This document shows positions 5,789 to 6,441 of a DNA stretch of 6,441 nt, piece by piece. A model generated the notes under the pieces. It was not told where the DNA came from, searched no databases, and was given only the letters and a program-made list of their open reading frames with translations. The first letter of the stretch is position 1, and each line of letters starts with the position of its first letter. Both the position numbers and the translations under genes were made by a program. The DNA is from Faecalicatena fissicatena (lineage in GTDB: Bacteria > Bacillota > Clostridia > Lachnospirales > Lachnospiraceae): the NCBI GenBank assembly GCA_001028025.1, contig LDAQ01000167.1, forward strand, positions 1 through 6,441. Direction: 5' to 3'.

Positions 5789-6346
5789 TTAAAGGCGACG
5801 CACTGCACCTCTGAGCTTCGGACCCAGGATAGAGGCAATTATGATCTTTGCCAGGTCTCCGGGGAGGTAGGGAAGGACTCCAGCGGCCAGGGCGGCAGGG
5901 AAATCCAGATTCATCTGGAGGGCCAGCCAGGTGGTCCCAAAGAGATAGCAGACCAGGGTGCCGAGGACCATGCCCAGGATGGCATAGTGGAGACGGGCTG
6001 AAAAGTGGTCTATGAAGAAACCAGCTATGAGGGCCAGAAAGATGAAGCCTATCAGGTAGCCTCCTGTGGGGCCGGCGAGTTTCCCTAGGCCGCCGGTAAA
6101 GGAGGAGAAGACGGGAAGGCCCACTGCTCCCAGCAGGAGGTAGGTGATGAAGCTGATGGTACCAAATTTCATGCCCAGGACGTAGACGGTGATATAGACG
6201 GCCAGATTGGTGAAGGAGATTGGCACGGGGCTGAAGGGAAGGGGGATCGCGAAGGGACCCAGTATACATGTTAATGCTGTCATAACTCCGAGTAGTGTCA
6301 GCTGTTTTGTTGTGATAAATGGTTTTTTAGCGGATGTGTTTTCCAT
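5789..6346 (-). CDS. bioY: BioY, substrate-binding (S) component of the biotin ECF transporter
   Basis: A 185-residue, very hydrophobic protein matching BioY. It sits in the cytoplasmic membrane, binds biotin and, with the shared EcfA/EcfA'/EcfT energy-coupling module, imports it; in some bacteria BioY works alone. Visible family signatures are SPVPISFTNLAVY (39-51), the GAVGLPVF...GG...GPTGGYLIGF block (73-101) and a C-terminal LPGDLAKII helix. Around six membrane spans are expected, and the length is normal. AGAGGAA (6354-6360) stands 7 bases before the ATG on the minus strand. No biotin synthesis or ECF genes are in the window, so the gene appears to be a stand-alone unit using a module encoded elsewhere. 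Biotin-responsive repression by BirA is common for this gene in Firmicutes. Confidence 0.95.
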   Translation of the reverse strand: MENTSAKKPFITTKQLTLLGVMTALTCILGPFAIPLPFSPVPISFTNLAVYITVYVLGMKFGTISFITYLLLGAVGLPVFSSFTGGLGKLAGPTGGYLIGFIFLALIAGFFIDHFSARLHYAILGMVLGTLVCYLFGTTWLALQMNLDFPAALAAGVLPYLPGDLAKIIIASILGPKLRGAVRRL

Positions 6347-6381
6347 GGTGCATTTCCTCTCATTTTGTATTTTATGGTATT

Positions 6382-6410
6382 AGTATAAAAGAAATTAAAT
6401 GGAATGTCAA
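6382..6410 (-). promoter_or_regulatory. Promoter of bioY
   Basis: On the minus strand a perfect -35 TTGACA (6405-6410), a 17-base spacer and a -10 TATACT (6382-6387, five of six consensus bases). The -35 sits within GGTTGACA, which resembles one arm of a BirA operator (GGTTAACA-like), but a matching second arm is not clear before the window ends. Confidence 0.8.
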
Positions 6411-6441
6411 CCTAAAATAAACTTGAGTTTCCGCAAAATGT

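Noticed and set aside
5664..6269. 201-codon minus-strand open frame over bioY
   Set aside because: It is an Arg/Pro/Leu/Ser-rich shadow of bioY in another frame, with no ribosome binding site; BioY is clearly the real product.

Overview
The window looks like a chromosomal segment of a Gram-positive clostridium, most likely Lachnospiraceae. This rests on strong AGGAGG-type ribosome binding sites, sigma-A style promoters in AT-rich gaps, a lipoteichoic-acid-synthase-like enzyme, a Tex protein and a BioY biotin transporter. The assignment is inference from gene content, not from a marker gene.

Layout, left to right: (1) positions 1-200 hold a comparatively GC-rich, palindrome-rich stretch with no convincing gene. 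(2) A strong promoter (236-264) reads into a candidate yybP-ykoY manganese riboswitch (273-374). Its 3' strand is shared with an intrinsic terminator (361-405). (3) Downstream is a two-gene operon: an unrecognised 152-residue soluble protein (513-971) overlapping by one base with a YccF-domain membrane protein (971-1330). (4) A bidirectional terminator (1361-1400) separates it from a convergent LTA-synthase/OpgB-like sulfatase-fold gene (1412-3259, minus) with a C-terminal GBS Bsp-like domain. (5) A divergent promoter region (3260-3513) serves that gene and tex (3514-5667, plus). (6) After the tex terminator comes bioY (5789-6346, minus) with its own promoter at the right edge.

The most interesting part is the left operon. 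A manganese-sensing RNA appears to gate a YccF protein and a small partner of unknown function, with none of the usual manganese exporters (MntP, TerC-like, UPF0016, P-type ATPase) in the transcription unit. Both proteins are internally duplicated. The riboswitch architecture predicts that Mn2+ stabilises P1, blocks the terminator and turns the operon on, which would make these genes candidates for manganese-stress or envelope functions. The other genes are ordinary housekeeping or envelope genes, each apparently transcribed from its own promoter.
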